DNA of 64,000 nt from Isochrysis galbana. Its lineage: Eukaryota > Haptophyta > Isochrysidales > Isochrysidaceae. The translations under genes were made by a program, and so were the position numbers. A model generated the notes under the pieces. It saw only the letters and a program-made list of their open reading frames with translations. It was not told the origin of the DNA and ran no database searches. Positions 21,971 through 33,635 of this stretch are shown in pieces. The DNA lies in contig CM030940.1 of assembly GCA_018136815.1 (NCBI GenBank), forward strand, positions 2,525,915-2,589,914, in the 5' to 3' direction. How positions within the stretch are numbered: the first letter of the stretch is position 1; each line of letters opens with the position of its first letter.

Positions 21971-22359
21971 GGGGGTAAGGATGTGAACAGGAACAGGGGG
22001 GACTCGGGACTAACTTGTTTGAAGTTGGTAGGGCAAAAATGCTATCTTGGTTGATAGTGGTAGTGGCACAGCCCTATCTTGGTTGATAGTGGTAGTGCCC
22101 ATGGGGGGGGTGTTACCAGGGTACCAGTAGGTACCTGTTGTATTCCTGCCCATCTGAAGGCTGTAGGCATGAATATTCGTGTAAGGTGCGCGCTCACAAT
22201 TACAATTGAACAGTTCCCCGTGTTGCCACTGACGCACAAGACACACAGATTCGGATTCCCCATGGTCTCAAGTCCAGGTTTGCCGATTTTGATCTCGAAA
22301 TTTGCGATTCGAATTTTGTTTTTGCTGTTACTATAATTGTTGGCTCGTTTAAGGTAATA

Positions 22360-24562
22360 AACCGACATGACTTCGACTTCTCGTTCTGCAGTCGCTCTGC
22401 GAGACTCTCTCTCTCTCTCTCCGTCCGCCTCTCCTCGGCCGACGGTAGGAAGATTCGTCCAAAACATTCTCCGGTCCCAAGATATCTCGTGGGGGTCTCT
22501 CCGCGCTCCGCGAGGGAAAGGACGCGATCTCGTTCCGAGATCGGCCTCGCGCCCTCCCACGCTGCCCCGCCGTGCCCTCGGTCCCTCGCCCCCCCCCGCG
22601 GCAGGTTCTTTCCCTCGGCGTGCCATCCGTCGCTTCCGGCCGTTATATTATCCCCCCCCGCGCGAGGTTCTTCTCCTCCGTGCGCGGTTCGTTTCCTCCG
22701 GCCGTCGTTCGTTCCCCCCCCGCGCGCGTTATTCCCCCCCCCTTTCGCTTCGATTCCTCTCGCGATTCCTTCGATGATTGCCTTCATCTCGTCCGTTCTT
22801 CTTCGCGATTCTCGCGGAGGGGGCACCGACGTTTAACGTTAGTTTCGCCGTGGTTTCGGTAAAAGAAAGGTAGAACGAATGGCACGCGCCTCGCGTCTCG
22901 CGTCTTGTTTCGTCGCCCTTTGCTCGTCTCTTGTCTAGAAGGTCTCTCCGCACATCGCCTTCTTCCCCCGCGCGAGTTTGGATCTCTCCTCGACCCTCCG
23001 CGTTGGCTTAAGCGGACGAGTTTCGCTTTAACGATAGTCCGAACCCTTCGTTTGCGTAGTTATGCGCTCTCGTTCCGTATTTCTTCGCGCATGGCGATCG
23101 ATCGCGACCTCAGCCTTCGCCGCGCGGGAGGGGTTTGTTTATCGTATGATTCCGGAGTGTTTACGTTAGTTTTATGAGCCCAAGGACTTTGGTTTTTGGG
23201 TTTCTAGTGAGTGTTTTTGTAGCAACTTCGTCGAGTCCCTCCGTGTTCCCAAGCGAGTCCCCCCCGAGTTCCCGAGTCTATACCCCGAGTCAACGAGTCA
23301 ATACAAGCCAAGCCGTGCTGGCCAACAACAAATGTCGGTCACGGTCGCCGCCGTGACGCCGCCGGCGAGTACTTCCAAGGCCACAAAGACCGCCAAGGTT
23401 GCTAAGGCTGCCTCTAACCCCGCGGACACTACGGCTTCGATGGTCGCCGCCGTCCAAGCGGCGGTGGCCGAGGCATTAAAATCGCCAAACAACAACTCGA
23501 ACCGCAAGGCGACTGGCGCTAACAACCGTCGGGCTCCGCCTCCGCCTACGAATTACTCCGCATCGTCTCCGCTACCGGACGCACTTCTTGACCGTCCTCT
23601 CGGCAAAAGCACGTCTTCTCGTCGCCAATGTGACCCCCCTCCGAACGGCCTTGGACTTCCGGCCGATTCGGGCCTCTCGGAATGGGATCCAGGTAGCTGG
23701 TCTCGAGCGCGAGCCCGCTTCTGGCAAATTTCTCGTTACGCGGGTCACCCGGCCCTTCGCGCGGCGTCGTGCCGCTCTTGAGTCGGCCGCCCGCGTCTTC
23801 AAGTCAATGGCCTCCGCCACTGCTCCGTTTGTAGCGGTTGAAAACCCTCGGATGCATGCGGAAGCTCGCCGTTTAGTCGGGGGGTTGACCCCGACCCAAG
23901 TCGTCCAACCCTGGGAGCACGGCACTGGACACCAGAAAGCCACGGGGTTGTACCTCACCAAAGGGCTGCCGCCCCTCCAGCCAACCTGCGTCGTGGATGG
24001 CCGTGAGTCGGCCATGGCTAACCTCTCTCCTTCACCGCACCGTGGCGCTCTCCGCAGCCGCACCTACGTCGGCGTAGCTGGAGCGATGGCGATCCATTGG
24101 ATGCCTGTTCTTCTTCGATATTTGAGCCAACAGGGAGACCAGGCATCGACGAAGAAACTGTCCGCGTTGGAGCTACTCGCTTGCGCGCGGCGCAGCCTAT
24201 TGGACCGGCCTTCACTAAGTTCAACCGAGGCTACCGCCTACGAGCCGTGGTCGGCTCTTCATCGTTATGAGAGGGGGAGGGAATCTAGTGAAGTTTCTTC
24301 CGACCCCGTTGTTTCCCGTCCAGCTACTCCCGAGACAAACAACCACGAAGACCCTGATTCCCCCTCAGGTGTTGGCCGTTGGATTATACCGTGGCGCTAT
24401 TTTACTTCGGTCTTCATCAAATCACTTAAGGGTTTTCGAAAGATTCCCTCCTTATTCCTGTGCGTAACTGTCGCCCCGTCGGATCGTCCGTCGCCCCGTC
24501 GCTCTCTTGTCGGCATTCTCTTCCTTGTTCGATCTGCCAGCGGGTTCCTGTGCGTTCCGTGA
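22360..24562 (+). mobile_element. Retroelement remnant with gag-like N-terminus and phage-like DNA methylase segment
   Basis: After a CT-rich, GC-rich leader (22360-23330), an Ala/Thr-rich gag-like start MSVTVAAVTPPASTSKATKT appears at 23332. It loses frame near 23580. A second frame, 23588-24562, carries FVAVENPRMHAEARRLVGG, QVVQPWEHGTGHQKATGLYL, KGLPPLQPTCVV and RSRTYVGVAGAMAIHW. From memory, this order (ENPxMH, QPWxxGH..KATGLWL, GLPPLxPT, RSRTYxGIAxAMAxQW) matches the C-terminal half of phage proteins annotated as DNA cytosine methylases. The N-terminal SAM/PPC half is not visible. Assignment to a Ty3/gypsy-like element rests on neighbouring LTR-like sequence and is tentative. Confidence 0.55.
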
Positions 24563-24589
24563 TAGGGATACGTTAGTGTGGAGAGTGTT

Positions 24590-24997
24590 GACGTGAGTGT
24601 AGTGTCATCTCGTCGGTCCATCGGCCCCTAGCCGTCTGTTGTCTGTCGTTCTTCGTTCGTCGCTCTCGTTCTCGTTCTCGTTCCCGTTCTCGTCCCTCGT
24701 TCTCAACACTACCTCAATACCAAACCTCACCAATCCCTCAGCCCCAGCCTATCCAACCCGATCCGCCCAGCTATGTCCGCTCCGTCGTCGCGCTCGCCCT
24801 CGCCCAAGCCCGTCCTCCCGCCTTTCTCTGTTGAGGAGGTGGTCCAGCCCGTCATTGGCCACCCCCCAACTTCCGCCGTGCCTCTCGCCGCTTCCCTTCC
24901 GTCCCTTCTGTTCCCATCTGAGGCAGTGGTAACCTCGGATCCGTCAGAGGTGGGAGCAGGCGCGTGCTCCATCGCTAAAATAACTATAACAATAGTT
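24590..24997 (-). mobile_element. Hairpin-headed element, AACTAT subgroup, minus copy
   Basis: On the minus strand the hairpin AACTAT-TGTT-ATAGTT is at 24997-24982 and ATGGAGCACGCGCC starts at 24972, opening an 81-codon frame (MEHAPAPTSDGSE). The far end, with repeated TCTCGTTCTCGTTC on the plus strand and TGTTGACGTGAGTG, resembles 40380-40570 in inverse orientation. Thus this copy and the 39985 copy share both ends. Confidence 0.6.
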
Positions 24998-25493
24998 TTT
25001 GCTTTAGGTCATAATACGATAATACAGCAACACAAAGCAGCGACGACACCCTGCAACAACTATAAGATAAACAGGTCACGTAGCAGCACAGGCACAGGAG
25101 GAAGTTGAGAACACGCCGCTGAGGACAGGTGCACCCCGCCCCGCTCCCCGCTCGGCCCCCCCACATGACCCGAACCCCCAAGTAGAGCACGAGGGGAGTT
25201 GCCGCAAGGCGGGGAGTGAGGGTGAGGAAGGGAAAGGGGCGTGGCTACGTGAGTATGACCCAGTGCCACGTGCGAGGCGAGAATATGCAAAGGTTTTTTT
25301 AAGTGCACTGTGCGTAGCTATCAACCATCGCCGCCTGCGACATGAAATATAAGACACAATTCACAAGTGTGACTTCAAGTGAGGATTGTATCATTGCATC
25401 TCTATGACGCAATATCATTCACGGCTGAATTGCCGCCCGAGACGGGCCGAAACATAAGTTTTTCACCTCTCTGTCGCATCATCGCAACTACTA
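24998..25493. other. Intergenic, nothing firm
   Basis: It contains CA-rich and GC-rich stretches. GTGCGTAGCTATCAACC near 25310 resembles tails of the elements above but is too short to assign. Confidence 0.35.
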
Positions 25494-26325
25494 CTACCTC
25501 GGATCATACACCTGTTGGCTCAAGTCAAGAGGATCGTACCGCCCTGCAACATTGGGTGCGATGACGGTAAGACTGGCGGACGCAACTTCGTCTTGTGGAC
25601 TAAACAGCGTCAACGTCGGCGGTGGCGCGATCCCGACATCGCGCATGGCTTGTCGAATGCTGCCTATAGTGAGGATGGTTTCGGCACGATTGGCCTCATC
25701 AGCACATTCCTGCGCATGTGCATCCTCGCCGGCATCCAAGAGGAGTGGGACGGCTTCTTCAAAGCTCTTCAGAGCAAAGGCTGCCTCGCCATATTCAAGT
25801 TGGGCGCGAGCAAGAGTCCATCGGCTTGCACCCCAGCTAGCATTCGAAAGGCAGGCTTCTTCCGCCGCCTTGACGGCATCAAATGGGCGCCCAATTTCCA
25901 GCAACACCTGAGCCCGGCTTTCGTGCGCTTTCGAGCAGGATGGATCTGCGAGTAGCGCGGCATCGAACGAGCGTAGTGCCTCAACCCACCTCCCAGCCTC
26001 AGCAAGCACGATTCCCCGTTGAAGTGATATGGCTAGCCTGCGAGTCCCAGGAGGTGCCAGGCAGATGGGGTTACTCTGATTCAATCGGCGGGAGAGGCAG
26101 TGGAGGGTTTGAATGGATTGAGACAGTCACACACCTACTGCTGCTACTCGGGTCAACCAGAGCCGTTTGGCTAGACCCGCTTGCCGGCCGCCCTTCAGCA
26201 GAGGTAGTCCCCACCGGGACATCCTCTGTGTTGGGCGCTTCGTTCATGGCGACGGCCCATGAGGCGGCGCTCGGTGCCAGAGCGCGCCTCGCACGCTTCA
26301 TGGGGATGCGCACTATTCCCGACAT
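25494..26325 (-). CDS. TTC33: TPR protein, TTC33-like
   Basis: The exons are 26325-26135 and 26037-25494, with a 97-bp GT-AG intron (26038-26134, phase 2), giving 244 aa, close to the length of animal TTC33. The tetratricopeptide units are AEAGRWVEALRSFDAALLAD, then SKAHESRAQVLLEIGRPFDA, then SRWTLARAQLEYGEAAFALK, followed by VPLLLDAGEDAHAQECADE. The pattern RAQVLLEIG...AVKAAEEA...SW...TLARAQL.YGE..FALKSFE is the order seen in TTC33. The N-terminal 60 residues are Ser/Ala-rich with a basic start (MKRARRALAP, residues 9-18). TPR proteins are scaffolds for protein-protein contacts; the partners are unknown. The first of two ATGs (26325) is chosen; 26301 is an alternative. Confidence 0.75.
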
Positions 26326-27434
26326 CCCCCAACCCCCCTACCCCCGTGAGACGAACTGGCCCGCTCCGAGGCTCAGAAGAGCGCGAGCACGAGCACGAGG
26401 CCTCCCTTGCGGCTCTCCAGCCGGCACTCGCCCAGCGAGAGAGCGAGCGGTGCCGCCGGCCTCCGACGCAGCCAGATTTTTTTATCTTTTATCGGATCTT
26501 TTACTTTACAGAGCGAGCGGACGTGCAGCCAAAAACAACAAAACAATCTCATCAACCCCAACCCCAACCCAGTCGACCCTCCGAGGTTGATGAGTACCCC
26601 GCTCACGCCGCATCGCCGCAGCCAAGCAAGAACTTGGTCAAGACGAACTGTACGGGCTTGTTGTGGATGAGTCAAAACCTTACGGAGGCACCACTGACCA
26701 CTGACCACTGGATAATACGTCGGCGGCATTTTTCATAGCCGGGAGGGGGGGGGGGGGGGGGGGACAGCTGCCGCTTCGCAAGGGGGGGGAACACGGCTAG
26801 CTGCCAGCTGCGGCCAGAGCGTTGCTGTCGCATCCGCGAGTTCTAGGAAATAAAAGAAGAAAAAGAAAGAGAAAGAAGAAGAAGATTACAGAAAAATCAG
26901 CAATTCAGTCGGGAAGTCGCCGTTGCTGGCGGGCGACGGTGCCGATTTTACAAGAGTGGCTCCTGACCCGCGTCCACTGACTACGAGAGGGTCGGGGTCG
27001 GGGTGTTGGAGGTTTAGCTGTTATAGCTGCCTTGCCAAGGAGGGGCAGAGGCTGAGGTTTACCGTTTACTGACGGGCCCCCCAGGACAGGGAATCAGTGC
27101 CCGGAGAGGGGAGAGGGGGGCGCAGGGCGCCTACATTGTTGGCCCCTACCTAATATAACATATAGATATTGGTTGGCTGCATGATGAGTGATGGTGATGA
27201 GGGTGGAAGGGTGATGTGTTTACCGTTACCTGGCAGGTTGTCCAATCTCCTGTGTGAGTGTTCGCTCTGTTACCTCTTGTTGCCATAAACTGAAAAGAAA
27301 ATTCAGCAGAAAAAAATAAAAGCCTGAATCTGTAAAAGGTTTAAAAATTCATAAAAAATTAGATTTTTTCGTAAGGTTTAAATATGACTACTCGCTACTC
27401 GACTCGCACATAGCAATGCACGACACACACGTCC
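26326..27434. other. Intergenic with poly-G tract
   Basis: A G run lies at about 26744-26763 and a GA-rich stretch at 26850-26890. AT-rich sequence follows (27290-27390), which would fit CNOT9 3' flanking DNA. No coding region was recognised. Confidence 0.4.
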
Positions 27435-28304
27435 TCACTGCACATGCTGCGTTGACTCTGTGATGTTGAAGAGCAGCTGAGTCAGCCAGCGCTTCGTCGT
27501 CACGTCGTCCTTGAGACAAGAGCTGAAGGTGGCATCTCGCAGCACGTCAGGGAGACACTGACGCAGGGCTTCCCGAGCTCGAGGGTTGTCGGAGAGCCGG
27601 AGATAACACCGCACAATGTGCTTCAACAAGCGCGCAGAGGGCTGATCGACGAGGGAACCGACAAGGCTGCCCAGAACTTTCGCCACGGCGTAGAAACGCT
27701 CAGCCGTGGCGCATATGTACGCCAACCCTGTCTCATCCAGCAGAATCTTCTGGACAATGAACGTCGCTACTGTCTTGGAGAGTTCAGAGCCCGTTTCCAT
27801 GATCCGCAAGCACAAAGGAATGATCTCAGTCGATAGGAGGAAATTAATTACGTCAGCATCGTCGACTTTGACGAGCGCTCCGATCACGCCCAGCGAGGTG
27901 AGCCGTAAATACTCAAACGGCCGCGTCTTGGACACGGTATTAAGGAAGGGATACAGGAAGAGAGGGATGTGCGCATTCAAGAAGAGCGTGCGTGTTTCAG
28001 GGTGTGACGCCACGCATTGCAGGAGTGCCAGAGCATTGCACACACGATTCGAAGCCTGGGCTGTCAGTGATGGAGGCGAGAGAAGAGGATAGATCGTCAC
28101 GATCTCCTGCAGCAGGGCTGAGATGGTACCGAATGAGTGCCAGAGGATTGGCGCTAAGTCAATGAAGGTCTCGCGCCGCTTGCTCAGCTCAAGCAGAGCA
28201 GACTCGCGCTGCTCTGGGTTGGTAAGCTCGAGTACAAGGTGGAAAATCTTTTCTGCATCGTCCTGCCCCTGTCCCACCTCCTGCGGGAGCACCGGAGGTA
28301 GCAT
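27435..28304 (-). CDS. CNOT9: CCR4-NOT complex subunit CNOT9 (RCD1/CAF40)
   Basis: This is a single-exon gene of 289 aa. CNOT9 is the armadillo-repeat subunit of the CCR4-NOT deadenylase complex and links it to RNA-binding proteins and GW182-type factors. The sequence covers the full family: [138 protein letters not shown] and a final [15 protein letters not shown]. Start ATG 28304 ([10 protein letters not shown]) is chosen because family similarity begins shortly after it. The same frame stays open 45 codons upstream but is Pro/Arg-rich leader-like sequence. Conservation is very high and no introns interrupt it, unlike most neighbours. Confidence 0.97.
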   Translation of the reverse strand: MLPPVLPQEVGQGQDDAEKIFHLVLELTNPEQRESALLELSKRRETFIDLAPILWHSFGTISALLQEIVTIYPLLSPPSLTAQASNRVCNALALLQCVASHPETRTLFLNAHIPLFLYPFLNTVSKTRPFEYLRLTSLGVIGALVKVDDADVINFLLSTEIIPLCLRIMETGSELSKTVATFIVQKILLDETGLAYICATAERFYAVAKVLGSLVGSLVDQPSARLLKHIVRCYLRLSDNPRAREALRQCLPDVLRDATFSSCLKDDVTTKRWLTQLLFNITESTQHVQ

Positions 28305-28904
28305 TCGGGCGAGCGGACGACGCAGAGCCGCGCGCAGGCGGCGGCGCTGAGCGGCTCCGGGTGGGGGGGGCAGGGCGGGGGTGGGGGGGGCTGGGTTTTG
28401 TTTTTGCTTGCCGCCTGCCCTCTCTTTCCCTCCCAACACGCACGTTTTATTTTAGAGTACCTCAGAGTCCCACGGTCAGCCGGCGCTCACAACAACAAAA
28501 CTCGCGGTCAAATCCCCCCCCCCCCCCCTCCCCCCCCTTCCCTCCGCCCCCTGAGCCCCGCTGTGCTGCCGAGGCAGAGAGGGTGCGGGAGGGGGAAGGC
28601 AAGGGGAGAGGAGAGGGCGGGGGGGGGGGGGAGAGTGTGGGGACAGAGAGAGAGAGAGAGCAAAGGTGTGGGGGCAGGGGGGAGGGAGCGTAGGGCAGTG
28701 CAGGGAGGGCAGGGTCCGCCGTGCCGCCGCAGAGAGAGAGGGAGGCGGAGGGAGGGGGGGCGGCGTCGCGCTGCCGAGGCTTCGGCTGCCGAGGCTTCGG
28801 GCCACACAGCCCTGGCGGCCCCACGTGGGCATGCGCGCGAGGGGACAGAGGGGGAAGGGGAGGGGCATCGCGCGCGCGCGCCCGTACACACACACACACA
28901 TACA

Positions 28905-28997
<93 letters not shown>

Positions 28998-29071
28998 ACT
29001 CACTCACTCACTCACTCACACACACACTCACTCACACACACATTACACATCCCCTCCTCTTTGCACTCAGG
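28305..29071. other. Shared upstream region of CNOT9 and ATP5PD with CT/CA microsatellites
   Basis: The two genes are divergently transcribed, about 770 bp apart. The interval has poly-C and poly-G runs, GA tracts and, at 28899-29045, a (CT)n run followed by CTCA and CA repeats ending just before the ATP synthase start. It presumably holds both promoters. Confidence 0.6.
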
Positions 29072-30459
29072 ATGCTCCGCATCGCGTCGTCGCGTGTGAC
29101 AGCACTGCCGCTCCGGCGCGCTCGTGCGCTCTGCGCGGTCGCTGACCCAGACAAGATTGTTAAGGACATCGACAGCGCGCTTGCAGAGTTCAAGAGCATG
29201 CGGGACAACCCTCCCCCGCCCCCGGACTACACCGTTGCCGCTATCGAAGCCGACGCCGCCGCCGGTGAGCACGTGGGAGCGCTTTGACCCCGTCCCGCCA
29301 AATCGCACACATACACATTCCATGCGTTCGCGTCTTCTGCCATCTGAGGGGCTAGATGGAAGCTTCTTGGCGTACATGGAGAATCAGACTGCTGGGGCTG
29401 TGACCTTTCTTGCAAGCCGCGCATCTTCCTCCTGCGTTACTCCGATTCCCACTCCCATCACGGCTCACCATCCCCTAGTTACTCACAATGCTTGGTATTT
29501 TGTGTCACGCTCACACACGCATGCATGCGATTGATTACAGGTATTCTCAATGTGTCGAAGATTGGCGACATTTTTGGAACTCACGAGCCGGAGCAGAAGA
29601 AGGTGATGATGACGATTGCTTCCCGCATAAATGAGATCTCTCGGAAAATTAAGGAGACGCCGACCAAGGAGATCGATTGGGCGATGTGGGAGGAGCGGTA
29701 CACTAGCATCGGGTACGCGATCCCTGTTTCCACCCTTCTGCGGGCTTTTTCGTTGAGGTCGTTCTGCGATTTGTGCCACGGGGCATCAATTGAGAAGAGC
29801 ACAATCGAGAGTGGGCGGTGAGGACGGGGGGGGGGGGGGGGGGGGCACCACAGATTCTAGCAATTCGCATTCTTTTTTATCTACCCCTCAGGATGGGTGA
29901 ATTCATTTCTCAATTCAAGGCGGACGCGCTGGCTAGGGAGGCTGCCATGGATGCGGAGCTTCAGCAGCAACAGGCTGCGCTCAAGGCCGAGTGGGATGCC
30001 GAGATCAAGAAGGTGATTGGAATCTCCCCCCCCTCCGTTCCCCCAGACGAGGATGAGTGTGGCCCATTTTAACTCATTGGCGACATAGCGCTCGCATGTT
30101 TGGGCTTGCAGCCGCCTGCGGCATTTCGTGGCTCGCCGTATGGACTTTTTCTTCCCATCTTGGTACCGCAGGTGATGGACGGTCCAGGCGGCCTTGCAGC
30201 TGCATACAAGGAAATGGATGAGCGATGCAAGCGCACGCAAGAAGAGACCATTGCTGAGCTTGAACTGATGAAGGAGGAGGCCGCCGAGATCGACACGCTT
30301 ACGATCCAGTCCATCTTGGAGAAAAATCCGCAATGGAAAGCCGCGATCGAAGAGGACATTGCGAACAACATCTGGGATCCTGCCCACATCCCAGAGAAGA
30401 TCAAGGAGGCGACCCTCGCAGCCGGAGATGCTAAGGAGAAGGAGGCCATTGCTGCCTGA
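29072..30459 (+). CDS. ATP5PD: Mitochondrial F1Fo ATP synthase subunit d
   Basis: The exons are 29072-29264, 29541-29712, 29892-30012 and 30172-30459 (phases 1, 2, 0; all GT-AG), giving 257 aa. Subunit d is part of the peripheral stalk that holds the F1 head against rotation. The N-terminus MLRIASSRVTALPLRRARAL is a typical amphipathic, Arg-rich mitochondrial presequence. The family core is ISRKIKETPTKEIDWAMWEE, matching the IDWAYY region of animal subunit d. A long charged coiled coil follows (REAAMDAELQQQQAALKAEW), and then LTIQSILEKNPQW with IWDP corresponds to the C-terminal MTIEDLNEAFPE/YWP block. It is about 100 residues longer than the animal protein, mostly before the IDW block. Identification rests on motif order and is fairly secure. 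Confidence 0.8.
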
Positions 30460-31226
30460 AGCCTCCGAGCCATGTTTGTGCGATGAATTCCCTTGGTGGA
30501 TTCATGAACGCCCCACTGCGATGCTTCCCGCGTCCCTACGGGAGCACGCCCGCCGATAGCACGGTCGTCATCAGCGAGTGCGCATCATTGTCAACAACAC
30601 GCGCCAATGACAATCGACCACATGGAACGAGGATCACAATGTTCGTTCACTTTCGTGCTGTACTTTTATGGCGTCCGATCTGAGTCATGGTCGTGATTGT
30701 CGCCACTCCGTCACTGCTGTCACGATTCGCCGAAACTTAAGGCGTCTGCACCCCGACTATCCACTGCTTGTAAGGTGTGCAAGCAAGAGGTGGCGAACGA
30801 GAGAGACGCCGATTGCGCTAGCATCTGTCCAGGTCCTAGTGCCCCGACCAAGTCTCGCGGTTGTTGCTCACCATAGCATTGTTGGGAGCCGTGGGGAACA
30901 GATACGACAAGGATAGGGAGGCCGTGTACGCCCCTCCGGCCTTTCCCGTGCTAGGCCGATGATGTTTTCAACGCGCCAACCGGCAAGTACTTGCGATTGC
31001 CTCGCGTGCTTGGGTGGGAAACACAGCAGGGGTCTCTCCAAACACAATAAATCAATCTGTTTTTGGCTTTCAAAAAAAACCACAACAACAGTAACAGTCG
31101 AAAAAAAAGACAACTTGATACATACCGCATACAATCAAGATGCTGAAACCTCAGGCCTCAGGTCAGGATTTGTATTTGGCTTCTCGGCCGGCACCCTTGT
31201 CCTTTGTAGTACGTAGTACCACTTGT
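30460..31226. other. Intergenic, short repeat relic
   Basis: CTGTTTTTGGC and poly-A blocks around 31053-31110 resemble the interior of the TIR elements at 10672 and 37941, but no complete ends were found. The 17-bp TSD of the next element ends this region (31210-31226). Confidence 0.4.
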
Positions 31227-32091
31227 CAAAACTATCAGTAAAACTGATAGGGTCATGGGGGCCCCGTGCCCCCCCTCCTCCATCGCAGACACCCCCTGGG
31301 TGGGCCTGCACACTCAACCTCAGCCCCTGCCTGCTGGCAGGGGCTGAGCTGACATCACTCTGGCACAGACCCTCGCCGAGCGCGCATCGCGCGCCGCACG
31401 CATTCGCCTGCACTGGCCCCTGATCGTACTGACCCCCCACTCCACCACTGAGCCACAGTCCACCTGAGCCGCCAGGAGGGCACCCAGGACCAGCGAGGCC
31501 AGCGAGGGAGAGGCAAGAGAGGCCAGGGGCCCAGCCCCAGCCTCCACTGCCCCCTGAGCTGGCCCAGCTGGCCCTCTGGGGGGACCCGAGGGTCCCCTCA
31601 GAGGGGTGCCATGGCGCGCGCAGGCATCGCACGCCCGTAAGAGAACGAAGAGAACCGCGAGAAAAGAACGACAAAAAAAACGACGCGATCTGACCCAAGA
31701 AAAGGTAAGACTCACGCCTGTTTACGGTATGTTTACAGGCCGACACCCCGAGCGACACACGAATGCCGCGAAAACGCGGAGATACTTGAAAAAGACGCGA
31801 GAAGAGGGGGCCAAGACCTCCCAGGGGCACGAAGTGTCACATGCAACAGGCGTTTACGTTTGTTTTGCCACAGGAACACCACACCAGCAGGTCTGCCCCA
31901 GCCCACCCCCTGCACTTGGCCCGTTGTAGTGCACGCGGCCCCCCCCCCGATACCAAAGACAAAGGAATGAAGGGGGTAGTGTAAGGGAGTGAGTAAACTG
32001 GGGTATAGGCGATGTCGTGAGTGAGTACCGTGAGTACGTGGACTGTATAGCTAGCGTGAGTAGCCCGAATCTTCAGATGTTTTATTATTAT
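31227..32091 (+). mobile_element. Hairpin-headed LINE-mobilised element with perfect 17-bp TSD
   Basis: Its 865 bp are flanked by TACGTAGTACCACTTGT at 31210-31226 and 32092-32108. The hairpin CTATCAG-TAAAA-CTGATAG is at 31232-31250, with ATGG at 31255. The perfect 13-bp second stem-loop CTCAGCCCCTGCC / GGCAGGGGCTGAG is at 31319-31348. The 3' half has ATACCAAAGACAAAGGAA, as in the LINE 3' region at 19218, and ends TTTTATTATTAT. It carries the empty site corresponding to the TIR insertion in the 10145 copy. Confidence 0.88.
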
Positions 32092-32459
32092 TACGTAGTA
32101 CCACTTGTAGGGTGTAGGGGCCGGGCTCAAACAAGGGGTTTAGGGGTTAGGGGTGACAAAATGACCATCTCCATCTCAAAACAGTGATGGGACATCACGC
32201 TGATATGAGGTCCTGATGTCATGATATCAGGTCCTTTAGACCTGACAAAGGGGTATCAGGTGGGGGCAAAAACAAAGCTGACAAGGCCAACAACAAAACC
32301 ATGAAAAAAAAACTTTTGGCGCGAGGACGCGAGGACGAGGTGGCGCGGGAAGCCTCTCCATCACCCCGCCTCTTCCCGCTAATGTCTGTACTTTTACATA
32401 TACGTAATTTTGCCCATTTTATTCACTGCACATGTGGCGTTCCTTCGTCTCTCTCTACT

Positions 32460-32717
32460 CTCTCTCTGGCGATGGCCAGTGACGACATGGCGCTGGCTCT
32501 TGCCCCAGCCACCGCCCGAGCAGCCTCAGCTTGGGGGACTGAGGACTGAGGAGGTGGACACACTCGAGGGCAGCGCCCTCGAGTGGTCCACAATTGAGGA
32601 GGCTGCCGGCCGCGCGAAGGTCGTGCGCGCCAAGTGCTGCCTCTTCTGCGGGCATTCGTATGTCGGTGGGCCGCACAACATCCGGCAGCATCTCGACAAG
32701 AAAGAAGCTGCCGTGTA
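32460..32717 (+). pseudogene. BED-type zinc-finger fragment (hAT transposase N-terminus-like)
   Basis: A frame entering from 32410 and stopping at 32717 reads EEAAGRAKVVRAKCCLFCGH and then VGGPHNIRQHLDKKEA. The C-x2-C...H-x4-H spacing (CLFCGHSYVGGPHNIRQH) fits a BED or related zinc finger found at the start of hAT transposases. The catalytic part is absent; the sequence changes to gypsy-like protein soon after. The identification is tentative. Confidence 0.45.
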
Positions 32718-32789
32718 GGAATGTGCGCGCGTGCAAGCCACGCGCGCAGTTCAAGGAAAGACACTCGCAACCAGCTAGTCTCCGAGCCT

Positions 32790-33635
32790 CTCTTCAGCAC
32801 GGCCGATGAGTTTGCCGCCAAAGCGCCGGCATCATGTGGCTCCGAGTACCTCCTATATACCCACGAACCTATTACGATCCCGGCCTATCATCGGGCAACG
32901 TTTCACGTCCGAATTCCGCTAGCTCCTCGAGAACACGAAGACTGCGCCATGCTCGTGGACCGACTCCCTACGCGTGAATCGATCGATAGCTCTCCTCTCG
33001 TCATCCCTCAAGTAGAGAGGCCGAACTCCGACCACACCATCGCGATTACGGTGGTCAACACTGACCCCAAACCTCTACACCTTCCGTCGTTCCATCCTGT
33101 AGCTTCGCTACAGGTTCGATTCAAAATTCACGCTGGAACACATCGCCGCGTCGGGGACGTCAACTCGCCGGATGTGATTGAGTCGCTCGACGAGGACCAG
33201 CGTAAGCTCCTCGAGGCAGCCAAGATCGACCCCGAAGGCCGTCTCTCGATGCCCCAACGTGAACAAGTTCGTCGTCTACTGGCCCGACGTATCGCTGCTT
33301 TCGCAATTGACCCGACCAACCCGAATCACACTCACGTGATGGAGGTAGAGCTACCGCTCAACCCCGGAGCCGAAGCTCACCGTCACGCACCGTCTAGAGT
33401 TGGACGAGAGGGTGAGAAGATCATAGAGGACGAAGTTTGCGAGATGGAGTCCGCGGGCATCATTAGGAAATCAAATTCGTCGTGGGCCTCTCGAGTCGTG
33501 CTAGTCACTAAGAAGGATGGCTCCGTACGTTTCTGCGTAGATTATCGCGACGTCAAGAAGGATTGGGAGTCCCATGTGCTGCATTGGGAGCTAGAGATGG
33601 TTGTGGAGGAGCCAGAGGACGAAAATGACTGTTAG
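32790..33635 (+). mobile_element. Ty3/gypsy pol fragment (linker and RT start)
   Basis: The frame reads EPITIPAYHRATFHVRIP, QVERPNSDHTIAITVVN, HTHVMEVELPLNPGAEAHRH, APSRVGREGEKII, VCEMESAGIIRKSNSSWASR and VVLVTKKDGSVRFCVDYRDV. The last is the start of a Ty3/gypsy RT (the first catalytic block would come next). It loses homology after DYRDVKKD and stops at 33635. It is homologous to 48823-49685 on the minus strand. Confidence 0.85.

Noticed and set aside
27435..28439. Upstream extension of CNOT9 by 45 codons to 28439
   Set aside because: The extension is Pro/Arg/Gly low complexity typical of GC-rich leader DNA here, while family similarity starts just after the ATG at 28304.
28462..28999. Long Arg/Glu and Ser/Leu repeat ORFs over CT/GA microsatellites (also near 33865-34175 and 50983-51489)
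   Set aside because: They are translations of dinucleotide repeats with no coding evidence.
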